The position numbers and the translations under genes were made by a program. A DNA stretch of 64,000 bases, taken from positions 1 to 64,000 of the forward strand of contig CAJKUC010000010.1 in NCBI GenBank assembly GCA_905203015.1. The letters are read 5' to 3'. This DNA is from an uncultured Christensenella sp. GTDB lineage: Bacteria > Bacillota > Clostridia > Christensenellales > Borkfalkiaceae. Shown here in pieces: positions 16,575 through 26,044 of the stretch (position 1 is its first letter; every line of letters starts with the position of its first letter). The notes below the pieces were generated by a model that worked only from the letters and a program-made list of their open reading frames with translations, was not told where the DNA came from and ran no database searches.

Positions 16575-17912
16575 TTATTTATTTTCGTTCGTCGATTTTT
16601 CTGAAGATTGCGCGAGTGAAGTATCGTTTTCCGCGCTTTCGATGGAAATTTCCGTAGCGTTGGAGACGTTTGCTCCGCCGAGGGGTAATTCATTTTTATA
16701 GGAGATTTTTAAAAATAACGGCGCAAGTACGGAAGTTAAGATGATGATCATGAACACGAAAGGATAAACGGCGGGGGAAACAAGTCCCGAAGAAATTCCT
16801 TTATCCGTGCAGATCAGCACCACTTCGGCGCGCACCATCATACCGCAGCCTACGCGGAAAGAATCTTTGTTTGAAAATCCGCATAATTTCGAGGCTGCTC
16901 CGCAACCGATCAGTTTTCCCGCAATAGCCGCTATCACGTAGCAAAGGCCGAAAGCCACGAACGATCCGGAAAAGCCCGAAAAATCGAGGTTCATGCCGAT
17001 CGTCGCAAAGAAAATCGGCGAGAAGAACATATATCCGAGAACGTCGGTTTTCACTTCGACGTACGGCGTTTCCTGCAGAGTTCCGCCGAGGACGAGTCCC
17101 GCAACATACGCGCCCGTAATATCCGCCACGCCGAAAATCTTTTCCGCAACGTACGCATATACGAAACATACGCAGATTGCCAAAATGGGAACGCGGCGGT
17201 TGTGCGGATAACGGCTTTCGATTTTATTGAAGCGTTTTCTCAAGAAAATTCCCGCCGTAATCGCGATTGCGAAGAAGCAGACGATCTTTAAAATCACCAG
17301 CCACCATTCCGCGTTTTCCCACCAGGCGGGGAGAAACGAAGTGTTTTCACCTGCTTCCTGCGAGGTGAAGCCCGTCAGCACGGAAAGCACGATAATGCCT
17401 ATTACGTCGTCGATCACCGCCGCCGCCACAACTGCCGTGCCTACTTTCGTTTCCAGTTTTCCGAGTTCTTTCAGGGCGGCTACGGTGACGGAAACGGAGG
17501 TGGCGGTGAGGATCGCGCCGTAAAAGAAATGGCTTAAAAGGCTGTCGCCCACGCCGAAGATAAATGATACAAGCGTACCGAATGCCATAGGGAACACTAC
17601 GCCGAACGTAGTGATCACCACGGAAGCCACGCCCGAGGCTTTCAGCATTTTTAAATCGGTGCCGAGCCCCGTGGAAAACATAATAAGTACCACGCCTATT
17701 TTCGCGAATACGGAAAGCCACTCTCTGATTTGTTCGCCGAAAAAGATTTCGCGGAAAGATTCCGAAGGGATATACTTCAAAAGCCCGATTAAAAGCCCCG
17801 CGATAAGCATACCTATTACGGCAGGCATACCTATTCTGTGCGCGCCGAGACCTAACAACTTTGTCAGGCATAGTATCAGTGCGAGAGGCAAAAGTATTTC
17901 AAAAGCGGACAT
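16575..17912 (-). CDS. Cation:proton antiporter, CPA2 family (Kef/NapA-like)
   Basis: 445 residues with about 12-13 membrane segments and a short Ser/Glu/Asn-rich cytosolic tail. The ion-binding double Asp is in V-I-D-D-V-I-G-I-I-V-L-S, and G-A-Y-V-A-G-L-V-L-G and P-A-V-I-G-M-L-I-A-G are other family patches. No TrkA-N (RCK) domain is attached, so it resembles NapA/short KefB proteins exchanging Na+ or K+ for H+. Start at 17912 follows AGGAGA; upstream in-frame codons have no site. A promoter lies about 130 bp upstream, back-to-back with that of nfnA. Confidence 0.87.
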   Translation of the reverse strand: MSAFEILLPLALILCLTKLLGLGAHRIGMPAVIGMLIAGLLIGLLKYIPSESFREIFFGEQIREWLSVFAKIGVVLIMFSTGLGTDLKMLKASGVASVVITTFGVVFPMAFGTLVSFIFGVGDSLLSHFFYGAILTATSVSVTVAALKELGKLETKVGTAVVAAAVIDDVIGIIVLSVLTGFTSQEAGENTSFLPAWWENAEWWLVILKIVCFFAIAITAGIFLRKRFNKIESRYPHNRRVPILAICVCFVYAYVAEKIFGVADITGAYVAGLVLGGTLQETPYVEVKTDVLGYMFFSPIFFATIGMNLDFSGFSGSFVAFGLCYVIAAIAGKLIGCGAASKLCGFSNKDSFRVGCGMMVRAEVVLICTDKGISSGLVSPAVYPFVFMIIILTSVLAPLFLKISYKNELPLGGANVSNATEISIESAENDTSLAQSSEKSTNENK

Positions 17913-18039
17913 ATTTTTTATTCTCCTTTTTATCGGTTGAATCGTAAAAGTCGTAATAGACAATCGGCAAAGCGGCGATCGTAAAAACGCTTGTGTGCCG
18001 TAAAAAAAGATGTTGTCGGTTTTCACAAAACCGAGGTCT

Positions 18040-18068
18040 ATTATACTCTGTTCTTTCACAAAACGCAA
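18040..18068 (-). promoter_or_regulatory. Antiporter promoter
   Basis: Minus strand TTGCGT (18068-18063) and TATAAT (18045-18040), 17 bp spacer. The 120 nt leader contains a CGGTTTT/AAAACCG hairpin. The 357 bp between the two divergent genes holds this promoter and that of nfnA. Confidence 0.72.
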
Positions 18069-18156
18069 GCGTTTTACGCGAATATCGCTGAAAAATGCGG
18101 AAAAGAAAAAAATAAACGAAATTTACCTTAAAGCGCTGCGCCGCCGCATAAAAACC

Positions 18157-18185
18157 TTGACTGCAAAGAAAAAAACGGATATAAT
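18157..18185 (+). promoter_or_regulatory. nfnAB promoter
   Basis: TTGACT at 18157-18162 and TATAAT at 18180-18185, 17 bp spacer, about 80 bp before the start codon. Confidence 0.82.
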
Positions 18186-18269
18186 ATATCGGAAAGTATA
18201 TGGCGTAATTCTGTCGCGTACGTTTTACGCGGCAATGCGCCGCAGACGATTGCGTTAAGGAGCGAAAAA

Positions 18270-19142
18270 ATGTACGAAATAAAGGCGAAAAAAAGGCTGA
18301 ATCCCACGGTGACGTCGATGAAAATTTACGCGCCGTTCGTGGCGAAAAAAGCGAAGGCGGGGCAGTTTATCATTCTTCGCGCCGAAGAAGACGGCGAAAG
18401 GATTCCGCTTACCGTGGCGGGCTGTGATAAAGCGGCGGGAACGGTGGAAATCATCTATCAGATCGTCGGCGCTACAACAATGGCTCTCGATCGGAAAGAA
18501 ACGGGGGAAAGTATTCCCGATTTCGTCGGTCCTCTCGGTAACGCTACGAAAATCGACGGTTTGAAAAACGTCTGCGTGATCGGCGGAGGCGTAGGATGCG
18601 CCATCGCTTTGCCCGTTGCCCGCGCGTTGCACGAAGCGGGGGCGAACGTTACGTCGATTATAGGTTTTCGCAATAAAGATCTCGTGATATTGGAAGAAGA
18701 ATTCAAAACAGCCTCTTCGAGAACGATCGTAATGACGGATGACGGCAGTTACGGCAGAAAAGGTAACGTGTGTCTGCCGCTGGACGAAATGCTTTCGGGC
18801 GGGGAGAAGTTTGACGAAGCGATTACGATCGGGCCTCTCGTTATGATGAAATTCGTTGCGGCGAAAACGAAAGAATACGGCTTGAAAACGATTGCCAGCA
18901 TGAATCCGATCATGATCGACGGCACGGGGATGTGCGGAGGTTGCCGCCTTACGGTGGGCGGAAAGATGAAGTTTGCCTGCGTGGACGGCCCGGAATTCGA
19001 CGCGCATGAAATCGATTTTGACGAAGCGATCAATCGTACGCATACCTATGCGGCGTTTGAAAAAGAGGCGCGCGAGGAGGAAAATGCGCGGGAAGCGCAT
19101 TGCAACCTTTATAAAAAACAGATTGCAACGGAGGAAAAATAA
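18270..19142 (+). CDS. nfnA: NfnA-type FAD/NAD-binding subunit (ferredoxin-dependent NAD(H):NADP+ oxidoreductase alpha)
   Basis: 290 residues of the dihydroorotate-dehydrogenase-electron-transfer (PyrK/SudB) family. An N-terminal flavin beta-barrel is followed by an NAD-binding domain with V-I-G-G-G-V-G (about 110), and a C-terminal [2Fe-2S] site G-M-C-G-G-C-R-x7-F-A-C. With the next gene it probably forms NfnAB, which bifurcates electrons between NADPH, ferredoxin and NAD+ in anaerobes; a sulfide dehydrogenase or stand-alone flavoprotein role is the alternative. AAGGAGCG precedes the ATG. One base separates its stop codon from nfnB. Confidence 0.88.
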   Translation: MYEIKAKKRLNPTVTSMKIYAPFVAKKAKAGQFIILRAEEDGERIPLTVAGCDKAAGTVEIIYQIVGATTMALDRKETGESIPDFVGPLGNATKIDGLKNVCVIGGGVGCAIALPVARALHEAGANVTSIIGFRNKDLVILEEEFKTASSRTIVMTDDGSYGRKGNVCLPLDEMLSGGEKFDEAITIGPLVMMKFVAAKTKEYGLKTIASMNPIMIDGTGMCGGCRLTVGGKMKFACVDGPEFDAHEIDFDEAINRTHTYAAFEKEAREEENAREAHCNLYKKQIATEEK

Positions 19143-19143
19143 A

Positions 19144-20619
19144 ATGGCAAATTTTAATATGCAGCCGAAAAAACACCCGATGCCAACGCAGCCGGCGGAG
19201 GAAAGAAGCCGTAATTTTAAAGAAGTTGCGCTCGGTTACGACGAAGCCGTCGCGATCGACGAAGCAAAACGTTGTCTGAATTGCAAAACGCGCCCTTGCG
19301 TATCGGGTTGTCCCGTAGAGATTGCGATCCCCGAATTTATTTCGTTTGTTGTGGCGGGCGAATTTGAAAAAGCGTACGAAGTGATTTCCCGTTCCAGTTC
19401 TCTTCCGGCGGTTTGCGGCAGAGTCTGCCCGCAGGAAACGCAGTGCGAAGGGAAATGCACGCGCGGAATCAAAGCGGGGTGCGAAGCGGTGGGGATCGGC
19501 AATCTCGAACGTTTCGTGGCAGATTATCATAATAAAAATGCCGCTCGCAGAGATCTTGCGGACGTCGGTGCGGAATATTCGGAAAACGCGGAAAATAGCG
19601 GGAAATCGGTGAAAAGATACCTCGGAAAAGCGGCGGTGATCGGCTCCGGTCCCGCGGGGCTTGCCTGCGCGGGCGATCTTGCGAAAGCGGGGTGCGACGT
19701 TACGATTTTCGAGGCGTTGCACGTTGCCGGCGGCGTATTGATGTACGGGATTCCCGAATTTCGTCTGCCGAAAGAAATCGTAAGGCAAGAGGTGGAAAAT
19801 CTTCTTCGTCTCGGCGTGAAAATCGAGACGAATATGGTCATCGGAAAAACGCTGTCGATTGCCGAATTGAAAGACGAATACGGGTTTGACGCCGTGTTTA
19901 TCGGTACGGGTGCGGGGTTGCCTCGTTTTATGAATATCGAGGGTGAAGCACTGAAAGGGGTGTATTCCGCCAACGAATTTCTTACGCGCGCCAATTTGAT
20001 GAAAGCCGCTTTTCCCGGATCGAAAACGCCGATACAAAAGGCGAAAAAAGCGGTGATTGTCGGCGGGGGAAACGTCGCTATGGACGCGGCTCGTACGGCA
20101 AAACGTCTCGGCGCGGAAGTCACTGTGGTGTATCGTCGTTCTTTGAACGAACTTCCCGCCAGAAGGGAAGAAGTGCTGCACGCGCAGGAAGAAGGGATTA
20201 TTTTTGAAACGTTGGCAAATCCCGTGCGTCTTCTGGCTACGGAAACGAAAGATCCGCGCGATCCGGGGTACGGAAGCGTATGTGCGGCGGAATGTGTGCG
20301 TATGGCCCTCGGCGAACCCGACGAAAGCGGCAGAAGATCGCCCGTCGCGATCGAAGGGAGCGAATTTACGATCGAGACGGATTGCGTGATCATGGCGCTC
20401 GGCACGTCTCCTAATCCGTTGATTAAAAATACCACGGCGGGGCTCGTCGTGCAAAAGCGCGGAGAAATCGCCGTAGACGAAACCGGAAAAACGTCGCTGG
20501 AGGGCGTGTATTGCGGCGGCGACGCGGCAACGGGCGCGGCAACCGTAATCAAAGCCATGGGCGCGGGAAAAAAGGCGGCAAAATCGATTATAGAATATCT
20601 GCAAAAGAACAACTCGTAA
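19144..20619 (+). CDS. nfnB: NfnB-type subunit (glutamate synthase small-chain-like NADPH oxidoreductase)
   Basis: 491 residues. Cysteine motifs for two [4Fe-4S] clusters lie in the N-terminal 110 residues (C-L-N-C-K-T-R-P-C-x3-C-P, and V-C-G-R-V-C-P-x4-C-E-G-x-C). Two dinucleotide folds follow: FAD at G-S-G-P-A-G-L-A (about 163) and NADPH at V-G-G-G-N-V-A-M-D-A-A-R (about 305). The family includes GltD, but no gltB is present and the NfnA-like partner is directly upstream, so a bifurcating transhydrogenase is more likely. The ATG is coupled to nfnA with GAGGAAAA upstream. Confidence 0.9.
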   Translation: MANFNMQPKKHPMPTQPAEERSRNFKEVALGYDEAVAIDEAKRCLNCKTRPCVSGCPVEIAIPEFISFVVAGEFEKAYEVISRSSSLPAVCGRVCPQETQCEGKCTRGIKAGCEAVGIGNLERFVADYHNKNAARRDLADVGAEYSENAENSGKSVKRYLGKAAVIGSGPAGLACAGDLAKAGCDVTIFEALHVAGGVLMYGIPEFRLPKEIVRQEVENLLRLGVKIETNMVIGKTLSIAELKDEYGFDAVFIGTGAGLPRFMNIEGEALKGVYSANEFLTRANLMKAAFPGSKTPIQKAKKAVIVGGGNVAMDAARTAKRLGAEVTVVYRRSLNELPARREEVLHAQEEGIIFETLANPVRLLATETKDPRDPGYGSVCAAECVRMALGEPDESGRRSPVAIEGSEFTIETDCVIMALGTSPNPLIKNTTAGLVVQKRGEIAVDETGKTSLEGVYCGGDAATGAATVIKAMGAGKKAAKSIIEYLQKNNS

Positions 20620-20688
20620 AAGAACGGGCGGAAATGCCCCGATCTGCTGGAAGAATACGCCGAATACTAACAAGAATAACGGGGAAAG

Positions 20689-20727
20689 AAAAAAGCGCAC
20701 GACGTATCGACGGCGAGGCACTTTTTT
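20689..20727 (+). terminator. Possible terminator after nfnB
   Basis: An A6-GCGC arm pairs imperfectly with GCAC-T6; the T-run is good but the stem has a mismatch and a large loop. Confidence 0.45.
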
Positions 20728-20775
20728 GATATAAAAATAAGGGAAAGTGTTGAAATTGAATAGTCGGCGATGACG

Positions 20776-21275
20776 TTATGTTCCTGTAATTACAGAGTCT
20801 ATCTTCGCCAAAGAATATAATTTGTATGCGCCGTTTTCACGAACGGCGATTTGTTTATTCTCGGCAACGGCGGTCTTTATCTTGCCGTTTTTCAGAATTA
20901 TTCTGATGCTATCGTATGAAAAATGATGATCTATATCCATTCTTGCGATTTGCCGTTTTCTGATCGTCGTTCCGTCCGAATAGCGGAAAACGAAAGATTC
21001 TTCGGCTATCGCACAGTGTAAACTTTTTTCGCCACACAGCGAAGCGGAATACAGGTAATCTGCTCCGATCACCCCGTTGAAGCATTTTGTCGGTTCGGCG
21101 GGAGTTGAATTTTTGCCGCGGATTTGATCTTGCATGAGGGGAGATATTTCCTGATTTCGCTTCCGAAAACAAATTCGGCATCGTTCCCGTATGATTTTTG
21201 TTCGGATACGTAATCTAAAGATTTTGCTCTGAACGTTCTTTTTAAACCGACGATTAACTTGCGAAAAATTCCCAT
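20776..21275 (-). pseudogene. Hypothetical gene, probably split by a frameshift
   Basis: Two minus-strand frames overlap near 21069-21135. The first (start about 21275, about 68 aa) begins M-G-I-F-R-K-L-I-V-G-L-K-R and ends soon after K-Y-L-P-S-C-K. The second (20776-21135, 119 aa) continues without a ribosome binding site and looks like a beta-rich domain (F-V-F-R-Y-S-D-G-T-T, I-R-I-I-L-K-N-G-K-I-K). A run of five A in the overlap is a likely slippage point. Joined, the product would be about 165-170 residues. I do not recognise it. Two genuine small genes, or a sequencing error, are alternatives. Confidence 0.45.
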
Positions 21276-21330
21276 AATAAAGTTCCGGAGTGTGTTGCGT
21301 TGAAAAAACAAGCGATAATTGTTTCCGATA

Positions 21331-21363
21331 AAAGAAAAAGGCTTGATTTTTACATCAAACCTT
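21331..21363 (-). terminator. tRNA-Leu terminator
   Basis: Minus-strand stem AAGGTTTGAT / ATCAAGCCTT (one G-U pair) with a 6 nt loop, followed by TTTCTTT. Confidence 0.75.
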
Positions 21364-21373
21364 CTCTCTTATG

Positions 21374-21460
21374 TGGTGCCGGTGGTGGGGGTCGAACCCA
21401 CACGATGTCACCATCACGGGATTTTGAGTCCCGCGCGTCTGCCAATTCCACCACACCGGC
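21374..21460 (-). tRNA. tRNA-Leu (anticodon CAA)
   Basis: 87 nt with a long variable arm as in class II tRNAs. Acceptor GCCGGTG pairs with CACCGGC, the anticodon loop CTCAAAA gives CAA (reads TTG), the T-loop GGTTCGACCCC is canonical, and CCA is encoded. Confidence 0.96.
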
Positions 21461-21475
21461 GCGCCGACATTGATT

Positions 21476-21504
21476 ATTATAATGTAAAGCGCAAAAAAAA
21501 TCAA
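21476..21504 (-). promoter_or_regulatory. tRNA-Leu promoter
   Basis: Minus strand TTGATT (21504-21499) and TATAAT (21481-21476), 17 bp spacer, 16 bp before the tRNA. The interval 21505-21674 shows nothing else. Confidence 0.75.
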
Positions 21505-21674
21505 GCGTTTTTATGCGACGAGGCAATATTTTTTCTTATCTTTGCAAATTTTCGGGAAGGTTGCGAAAAAAAGCGGCAGCGGGTCGGCGGTAAACGCCGT
21601 CGGCGAAATACGGCGTGAAAAAAACGCGCGAAGAAAAAAGATATGCGGAAAGTATTAAAACGCGTAGGCTTTTC

Positions 21675-21703
21675 TTGCTTTTTTTTTCGTCTTATGCTAC
21701 AAT
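21675..21703 (+). promoter_or_regulatory. polA promoter
   Basis: TTGCTT at 21675-21680 and TACAAT at 21698-21703, 17 bp spacer. Confidence 0.65.
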
Positions 21704-21795
21704 AAAAGCATAAGAATCGCGGAAAAAGGCGATAAAAGAAACGTTTATACGAATGTTAAAAATAGCATTACAGGCAGAGAAGGACGGAACGAATT

Positions 21796-24405
21796 ATGGC
21801 AAAATCACAGGAAAAACTCGTACTGATCGACGGCAACAGTCTTTTAAACAGGGCGTTTTACGCAACGCCGCTGTTCACTACGAAAGACGGATTCCCGAGT
21901 AACGGCATTTTCGGCTTTCTGAAATTGCTTTTTAAAATCATTTCAGATAAAAAACCCGAATATCTTGCCGTGGCGTTCGATCTTCATGCGCCCACGTTCC
22001 GTCATAAAATGTACGACGACTATAAAGCGGGACGAAAACCGATGCCGGAAGAACTTGTGGCGCAAGTGCCTGTTTTGAAAGAAGTGCTTCGCCTGATGCG
22101 GATAGAAATATTGGAAAAAGAAGGGTATGAAGCGGATGATATTATCGGCACCATGTCGCGAAAATTCCCCGTGCATGCGTATATTTATACGGGGGATCGC
22201 GATTCGTATCAACTCGTATCGGAAAACACAAGCGTCTGTTTTACGAAACGCGGCGTGAGCGATCTTCTCGAACTCACCTCCGAAAATTTTGCCGACGAAA
22301 CCGGGTTGGAACCTTCGCAGATCATCGACCTGAAAGCGCTGATGGGCGATAAATCAGATAATATTCCGGGCGTAGGCGGAATCGGCGAACAAACGGCGAA
22401 AAATCTTCTTACGAAATACGATACGCTCGGCGGCGTGTACGAACATCTTGCGGAACTCACCGCCGGCGTGCGCGCAAAACTGGAAAAAGATAAAGAACAG
22501 GCGTATTTATCGTATACGCTGGCGACGATCGACGTAAACGTGCCGCTCGATTGCACTCTTTCCGATTGCGTTCTGAAAATGCCGTTTCCTTATGCCGTCC
22601 GCAGAAAGTTCGCGGAACTCGATTTCCGCTCGCTTGCTACAATGGACGTGTTTGAAGAGGAAGAGGCGTCGGGAACTTCCGCGCAAAAGAACGGCGGGGA
22701 AAATTTCATCTGCGAAAGTAAAATCTGCGAAACGATCGAAGATGCGGCGGCGCTGTATAACGCCGCTACGGACGAAAAAATCGCATGTACGGAAAGCGAA
22801 AGCGATTTCCGCTTTCTTGTGCAAATCGAAGATAAATATGTTGAAGGCGTGTTGAATATCAAAAAAACGCTGCTTGATCCGGGCTTTTTTGCCGATGCCT
22901 TGACACCTGTGTACAAAATGCTCGGCGAGGGGAAAAGGACGCTTATTTTGTACGATTCAAAGACGTTTTTGCATCATGCGGACGAGAGAAATATACGGGT
23001 AAGCGCGCCGTATGAAGACGTAGGGCTGATGAAATATATTTCCGACGGTACGGCTTCGTCCGATACGCTTTCGTATCTGCTCGACGCGAACGGATATCCG
23101 GCGGCGTTTCCCGCACTCGGGCTGTATCGGCTGTATTTGCAATATCTCGAAAAATTAGGGGAGAGCGAGAAAAAATTATACGACGAAATCGAACTTCCGC
23201 TTGTCGCCGTGCTTTTCAATATGGAAAAAACAGGCGTTTGCGTAAACACGGCGGTAATCGACGAACTTTCGGCGCGTTACGATAAGGAACTGCGTGAAGT
23301 TTCCGCGAAAATTTACGAACTGGCGGGGGAACAGTTCAATCTGAATTCTCCCGTACAACTCGGTAAAATTCTTTTTGATAAATTGCATATCGGCGGCGCG
23401 GGAATCGAAAAAAACGCCGCGAAAACAAAAGCAAAAAAGAATTACGGAACGTCTGCGGAAATTTTGGAAAAGTATGCGGACGATAACGAAATCGTGCGCT
23501 ACGTTCTTCGCTTCCGCCAGATTCAGAAACTCAATTCCACATATGTGGAAGGAATCCGACCTTTGATCTGCGAAGGAAAGGTTCACACCACTTACAATCA
23601 GAGCAACACTACGACGGGGCGGCTTTCCAGCGCAAATCCGAATCTGCAGAATATTCCCGTGCGTACGGAAGAAGGCAAGGAACTGAGAAAACTTTTCGTC
23701 GCAAGCAAAGGAAACGTCCTTATTGACGCCGACTATTCGCAGATCGAACTTCGCCTTCTTGCACATTTTTCCGATTGCAAGGCTCTGCGCGAAGCATATA
23801 AAAACGGAAAAGATATACACTCGATCACGGCTTCGCAGGTGTTCGGCGTTCCGCTCGATCGGGTTACGCCACAGATGAGAAGAGAAGCAAAAGCCGTGAA
23901 CTTCGGCATTATCTACGGAATCAGCGCATTCGGGCTCTCAAAAGATCTGGGAATCAGTGCGAAAGCGGCGAAATCGTATATCGACAAATATTTCGAGACA
24001 TACGACGAGGTGAAGAATTACATCGATAAGAACGTTGAAAACGCCAAGAGAGACGGATTCGTTACAACGCTTTACGGCAGAAAGCGCGAAATCACCGAAT
24101 TGAAATCTTCAAATTTTGCCGTGCGATCATTCGGCGAACGCGCGGCGATGAATATGCCGCTTCAGGGTACGAGCGCGGATATTATCAAAATAGCAATGAT
24201 CCGCGTTTATAATCGCATGAAAAGCGAAGGTCTTAAAGCGGAACTTGTGTTGCAGGTGCACGACGAACTTGTGGTGGATTGTCCGCTGGAAGAAAAAGAA
24301 AAGGTGAAAGAGATTTTAAAATACGAGATGGAGCATGCCGCGGCGTTGAAAGTTCCGCTGGAAGCGGAAATCGGCGAAGGTGAAAGTTGGTTTGACGCAC
24401 ATTGA
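21796..24405 (+). CDS. polA: DNA polymerase I
   Basis: 869 residues. It removes RNA primers and fills gaps in replication and repair. The 5'-3' exonuclease domain (about 1-290) has D-G-N-S-L-L-N-R-A-F, the E-A-D-D-I-I-G metal site and the helix-hairpin-helix D-N-I-P-G-V-G-G-I-G. The middle 3'-5' exonuclease-like domain (about 300-470) lacks the D-x-E proofreading residues. The polymerase domain has motif A D-A-D-Y-S-Q-I-E-L-R, motif B R-R-E-A-K-A-V-N-F-G-I-I-Y-G and motif C Q-V-H-D-E-L-V. Likely non-proofreading, as in many Firmicutes. coaE follows behind a hairpin. Confidence 0.97.
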   Translation: MAKSQEKLVLIDGNSLLNRAFYATPLFTTKDGFPSNGIFGFLKLLFKIISDKKPEYLAVAFDLHAPTFRHKMYDDYKAGRKPMPEELVAQVPVLKEVLRLMRIEILEKEGYEADDIIGTMSRKFPVHAYIYTGDRDSYQLVSENTSVCFTKRGVSDLLELTSENFADETGLEPSQIIDLKALMGDKSDNIPGVGGIGEQTAKNLLTKYDTLGGVYEHLAELTAGVRAKLEKDKEQAYLSYTLATIDVNVPLDCTLSDCVLKMPFPYAVRRKFAELDFRSLATMDVFEEEEASGTSAQKNGGENFICESKICETIEDAAALYNAATDEKIACTESESDFRFLVQIEDKYVEGVLNIKKTLLDPGFFADALTPVYKMLGEGKRTLILYDSKTFLHHADERNIRVSAPYEDVGLMKYISDGTASSDTLSYLLDANGYPAAFPALGLYRLYLQYLEKLGESEKKLYDEIELPLVAVLFNMEKTGVCVNTAVIDELSARYDKELREVSAKIYELAGEQFNLNSPVQLGKILFDKLHIGGAGIEKNAAKTKAKKNYGTSAEILEKYADDNEIVRYVLRFRQIQKLNSTYVEGIRPLICEGKVHTTYNQSNTTTGRLSSANPNLQNIPVRTEEGKELRKLFVASKGNVLIDADYSQIELRLLAHFSDCKALREAYKNGKDIHSITASQVFGVPLDRVTPQMRREAKAVNFGIIYGISAFGLSKDLGISAKAAKSYIDKYFETYDEVKNYIDKNVENAKRDGFVTTLYGRKREITELKSSNFAVRSFGERAAMNMPLQGTSADIIKIAMIRVYNRMKSEGLKAELVLQVHDELVVDCPLEEKEKVKEILKYEMEHAAALKVPLEAEIGEGESWFDAH

Positions 24406-24506
24406 GTGAAAGATGAAAACGCGTTGCGAAGGGTGAATATGGCGAAAAACCGAGCGAAGCCGATTGAAAGAGCGGATCGAAAGAGGGAAAACGGACGAGA
24501 AAATAA

Positions 24507-24527
24507 AAAACCGCCGTTTGCGGTTTT
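24507..24527 (+). terminator. Small terminator between polA and coaE
   Basis: AAACCGC/GCGGTTTT stem with a 5 nt loop; the T-run is only four long, so read-through into coaE is likely. Confidence 0.55.
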
Positions 24528-24549
24528 GCTTGTTAAGAGGCGTTTATTT

Positions 24550-25218
24550 ATGCGACGTTCCGAAGAAATACGGTGCGGAAAATCTTCCGCCGAAAATAAA
24601 AACAGACAGAACAAATTTTTAAAAATAGCCGTTACGGGCGGGATCGGCAGCGGCAAGTCCACTGTGTGCGGTATGTTGCGGGCGGCAGGTTATCCCGTTT
24701 TTTCCTGCGACGAGATATATGCGGATTTGCTGAAAAAACGCGGTTTTTGTACGGCGCTCGAAATATTGTTTCCCGGCGCAACGAGCGGCGGCGCAATCGA
24801 TCGTGCCGCTTTGAGAAATATAGTATTTTCCGATCGGCGGGCGTTGGAACGGCTTAACGCGTTTACTCATCCCGCAATTATGCAAGCGCTGAACGCAAGG
24901 ATCGAAAACGTTCGGAAAGAGGGAAAAGAAATTGTTTTTGCAGAGGTTCCGTTGTTGTTTGAAGAAAGGTATGACGCCTTGTTTGATAAAATCATTGTGG
25001 TGGAAAGGAACGAAGCCGACAAAATAAAAAGCGTAATATTGCGCGATTCCTGCACGCAAGACGTCGTGCGGCAAAAAATGGCGGCGCAATTTGATTATTA
25101 TTTGCTTCATACGCGGAACGATTATCCGTCTTCTGAAAAAATCGCGTTTCTGCAAAACGACGGAGATGAAAACGATTTAAAAAAATCGTTAAATAGGCTG
25201 CTGAAAGAGATTGTATAA
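24550..25218 (+). CDS. coaE: Dephospho-CoA kinase
   Basis: 222 residues. It carries out the last step of coenzyme A synthesis, phosphorylating the 3'-OH of dephospho-CoA. The P-loop G-G-I-G-S-G-K-S lies near residue 34, followed by D-E-I-Y-A-D, H-P-A-I and V-P-L-L-F-E, all typical. An N-terminal extension of about 25 charged residues is unusual. I chose ATG 24550 (TAAGAGG nine bases upstream, and after the hairpin at 24507-24527); the frame is open further upstream to polA. polA-coaE adjacency is common in Firmicutes. Confidence 0.92.
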   Translation: MRRSEEIRCGKSSAENKNRQNKFLKIAVTGGIGSGKSTVCGMLRAAGYPVFSCDEIYADLLKKRGFCTALEILFPGATSGGAIDRAALRNIVFSDRRALERLNAFTHPAIMQALNARIENVRKEGKEIVFAEVPLLFEERYDALFDKIIVVERNEADKIKSVILRDSCTQDVVRQKMAAQFDYYLLHTRNDYPSSEKIAFLQNDGDENDLKKSLNRLLKEIV

Positions 25219-25304
25219 CCTGATGTCCGATTGCTTCGGTTGCTTTCTTTGGTTTGTGCCTCCGGCGAAATTTGTTGTCTTCGATAAAAATTTTAATAAA
25301 CCCG

Positions 25305-25333
25305 AAAGATCGGTTCAAGCCGATCTTTTTTTT
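25305..25333 (+). terminator. Terminator after coaE
   Basis: AGATCGG/CCGATCT stem with a short loop and T8. Confidence 0.88.
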
Positions 25334-26044
25334 GTGCAAAAAAAATGATTTTGTGAAACACTTTTCGTGAAACGCTTATATGAAACATTTTTTGTGAAAC
25401 AAATTTGAATATAGTGGCGACGGGGTTTTTGAGAAATCGGGAAAAACGGTGAGCGGATGAAGAACGGAAATGCATGCGTGAATGGTGAACGGATAGGGTT
25501 CTGTTTTTATGTCAATGAGCGTTCTCTTGCCTTTAAGAAAACGGGGAGTCGAAAACGAGTCGCTTTGTTTGCGTCGCCGATTATTCTGAAAGACTTTAAT
25601 ACAATTGATTACCTGTTTGCCCGATTGATTATTGTTTCTTTTTGGACGTGTCGGTTGTTTTATAAAGCAATATCTACTATTAATTTTAGAACGCATCTTT
25701 CGGATAAGTCTGAAGTGGAGTGCGGATTTATTTTTCAGGCAAAAACACCTGTATTACGCCTCACATAATAATTATGCGTGGCATAAGTATATTACTATTT
25801 CAGGTATAATTATTATATCAAACACAGTAAAAACGCGATAATTATTTGTTGCGATATATATTATTTCACGTATAATAATATATTTATGTTACGCATAATA
25901 TAATAAAACAAGGAAAACACCTGAAAAACCGATAAACAAGCGTTAAAAATGCGTAAAAACGTGTAAATTCATATATAAAACGGAAAATTTACTTTTTTCG
26001 GGGAAAAAATTTACAAAAAAGGCTAAAAATTTTATCCGGACTAC
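25334..26044. other. Long AT-rich non-coding interval upstream of glgB
   Basis: About 700 bp, strongly AT-rich towards the right. No frame has both a ribosome binding site and recognisable protein character; one open frame at 25457-25768 was rejected. It contains dyad elements at 25754-25786 and 25884-25898, with weaker copies such as TTATTTCACGTATAA (25861-25875). Confidence 0.5.
25754..25898. repeat. Dyad elements (TTAYG-N5-CATAA), pair plus inverted single copy
   Basis: TTACGCCTCACATAA (25754-25768) and TTATGCGTGGCATAA (25772-25786) are 18 bp apart; TTATGTTACGCATAA (25884-25898) is in opposite orientation about 100 bp away. The central 13 bp of the pair, CATAATAATTATG, is a palindrome whose reverse complement recurs at 61.7 kb. 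Confidence 0.6.

Noticed and set aside
25457..25768. 103-codon frame in the AT-rich gap before glgB
   Set aside because: Its composition is that of non-coding DNA, it has no good ribosome binding site, and it runs through the dyad repeats.
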